Shown: positions 63,620 to 64,000 of the stretch, piece by piece
Position numbering within the stretch: the stretch's first letter is position 1
How the letters are laid out: every line of letters starts with the position of its first letter
Notes under the pieces: model-generated
What the model was told of the DNA's origin: nothing
The model's database searches: none
What the model saw: only the letters and a program-made list of their open reading frames with translations
From: Telluribacter humicola
Lineage (GTDB): Bacteria > Bacteroidota > Bacteroidia > Cytophagales > Spirosomataceae
NCBI RefSeq assembly: GCF_017355935.1
Contig: NZ_JAFIQT010000004.1
Span: forward strand, 352,308 to 416,307
Direction: 5' to 3'
Length of the DNA: 64,000 bases
Made by a program: the position numbers and the translations under genes

Positions 63620-63850
63620 CTATTCCAGGCGAAGAAGAAAGCCAATATTTTCGAGATCTTCAGGAGCCTGAACATGGCCCAGGTCCTCTAGCTTTATATC
63701 ATAGTTCATATCGACCCGAAGCCTTAGTAGCTCCAGGTAATCAGTTAGCCCAAATTTGACATCAATGAATGATGTATTTTTTAGGGCTACAAGCACCTCC
63801 AGAGGCGAATCCCCTGAAATTATTCTTCCTTTTGTGGTCAGGTATCTCAT
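63620..63850 (-). CDS. Small hypothetical protein
   Basis: A 76-residue protein of unknown family. It begins MRYLTTKGRIISGDSPLEVL and has an acidic second half (YDIKLEDLGHVQAPEDLENI). No signal or membrane segment is seen. It lies about 60 bases from the end of the partial gene on the same strand at the window edge and may follow it in one unit. Confidence 0.55.
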   Translation of the reverse strand: MRYLTTKGRIISGDSPLEVLVALKNTSFIDVKFGLTDYLELLRLRVDMNYDIKLEDLGHVQAPEDLENIGFLLRLE

Positions 63851-63910
63851 GGGAGCAAGAGGTTGATTTATGGTTATTTAAGTTAGAATACTAGCACGGA
63901 TCCATACCTG

Positions 63911-64000
63911 TTAACCAATAGCCTCATTCAGGTCATTTAGGCTTCCAAAGCGGCGTAAGGTTATAATATGCGAACGTAAAGCCTGCATAAAGGTAGCATT
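63911..64000 (-). CDS. C-terminal end of a gene leaving the window
   Basis: The minus-strand frame reads FMQALRSHIITLRRFGSLND and LNEAIG, then TAA at 63913-63911, and stays open to the window edge (29 residues). No family can be named from this piece. Confidence 0.4.
   Translation of the reverse strand, partial: NATFMQALRSHIITLRRFGSLNDLNEAIG

Noticed and set aside
1..64000. CRISPR arrays, tRNA or rRNA genes, prophage genes, toxin-antitoxin pairs.
   Set aside because: I read for direct repeats with spacers, cloverleaf-like arms and typical gene families and found none that could be supported.

Overview
The window looks like the chromosome of a Bacteroidota bacterium, most likely a Cytophagales relative of Spirosoma or Dyadobacter. 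The grounds are the gene families (LruC, Wzi-type capsule protein, MacB-like FtsX permeases, permease/M1-peptidase fusion, PAS kinases, carboxypeptidase-like regulatory domains), A-rich leaders without strong Shine-Dalgarno sites, and two promoters of the Bacteroidota TTG-N16/17-TAnnTTTG type. This is inferred from protein families; no rRNA or tRNA gene is present to settle it.

Layout. 0-12 kb: a partial aldehyde dehydrogenase, a secreted or surface-facing S41 protease, a phosphodiesterase-type alkaline phosphatase, a choice-of-anchor lipoprotein, an old yellow enzyme, a spore-photoproduct-lyase-like radical SAM protein, and a dead nitrilase gene beside a LysR regulator. 12-22 kb: small proteins, an ABC ATPase overlapping a permease fused to an M1-type peptidase, a Wzi-like outer-membrane protein and an orphan response regulator. 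22-29 kb: an LruC lipoprotein, then two tandem universal stress proteins transcribed away from an alpha-glucan phosphorylase whose usual PLP lysine is replaced by threonine. 29-36 kb: a heavily decayed PAS histidine kinase, an SDR dehydrogenase, two more orphan response regulators and a TPR protein. 36-41 kb: an AraC/erythromycin-esterase pair and an ATP-grasp protein. 41-48 kb: two large FtsX-type permeases, one with its PadR regulator and a pair of probable operators. 48-53 kb: SBBP and OmpA-type lipoproteins with broken relatives nearby. 53-57 kb: insertion-sequence debris around an intact IS110 transposase with a structured leader that is a candidate bridge RNA. 57-62 kb: a GH130 enzyme converging on a two-gene glycosyltransferase operon. 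62-64 kb: small hypothetical proteins and a partial gene.

How it works together. The best functional units are the ABC ATPase plus permease-peptidase, the Usp/glucan phosphorylase divergent pair (stress and reserve glucan use), the PadR-controlled permease, and the GH130/GT4/GT4-toroid locus, which looks like one pathway making and recycling a mannose-type glycan (inference).

A striking property is gene decay: a nitrilase, a histidine kinase, an alpha/beta hydrolase, an ABC ATPase, two SDR/OmpA tails, an SBBP protein, an IS110 copy and an IS3 copy are all broken. Most breaks leave recognisable peptide remnants, so the long non-coding gaps are largely dead genes. No CRISPR array, prophage or classical defence island was seen.
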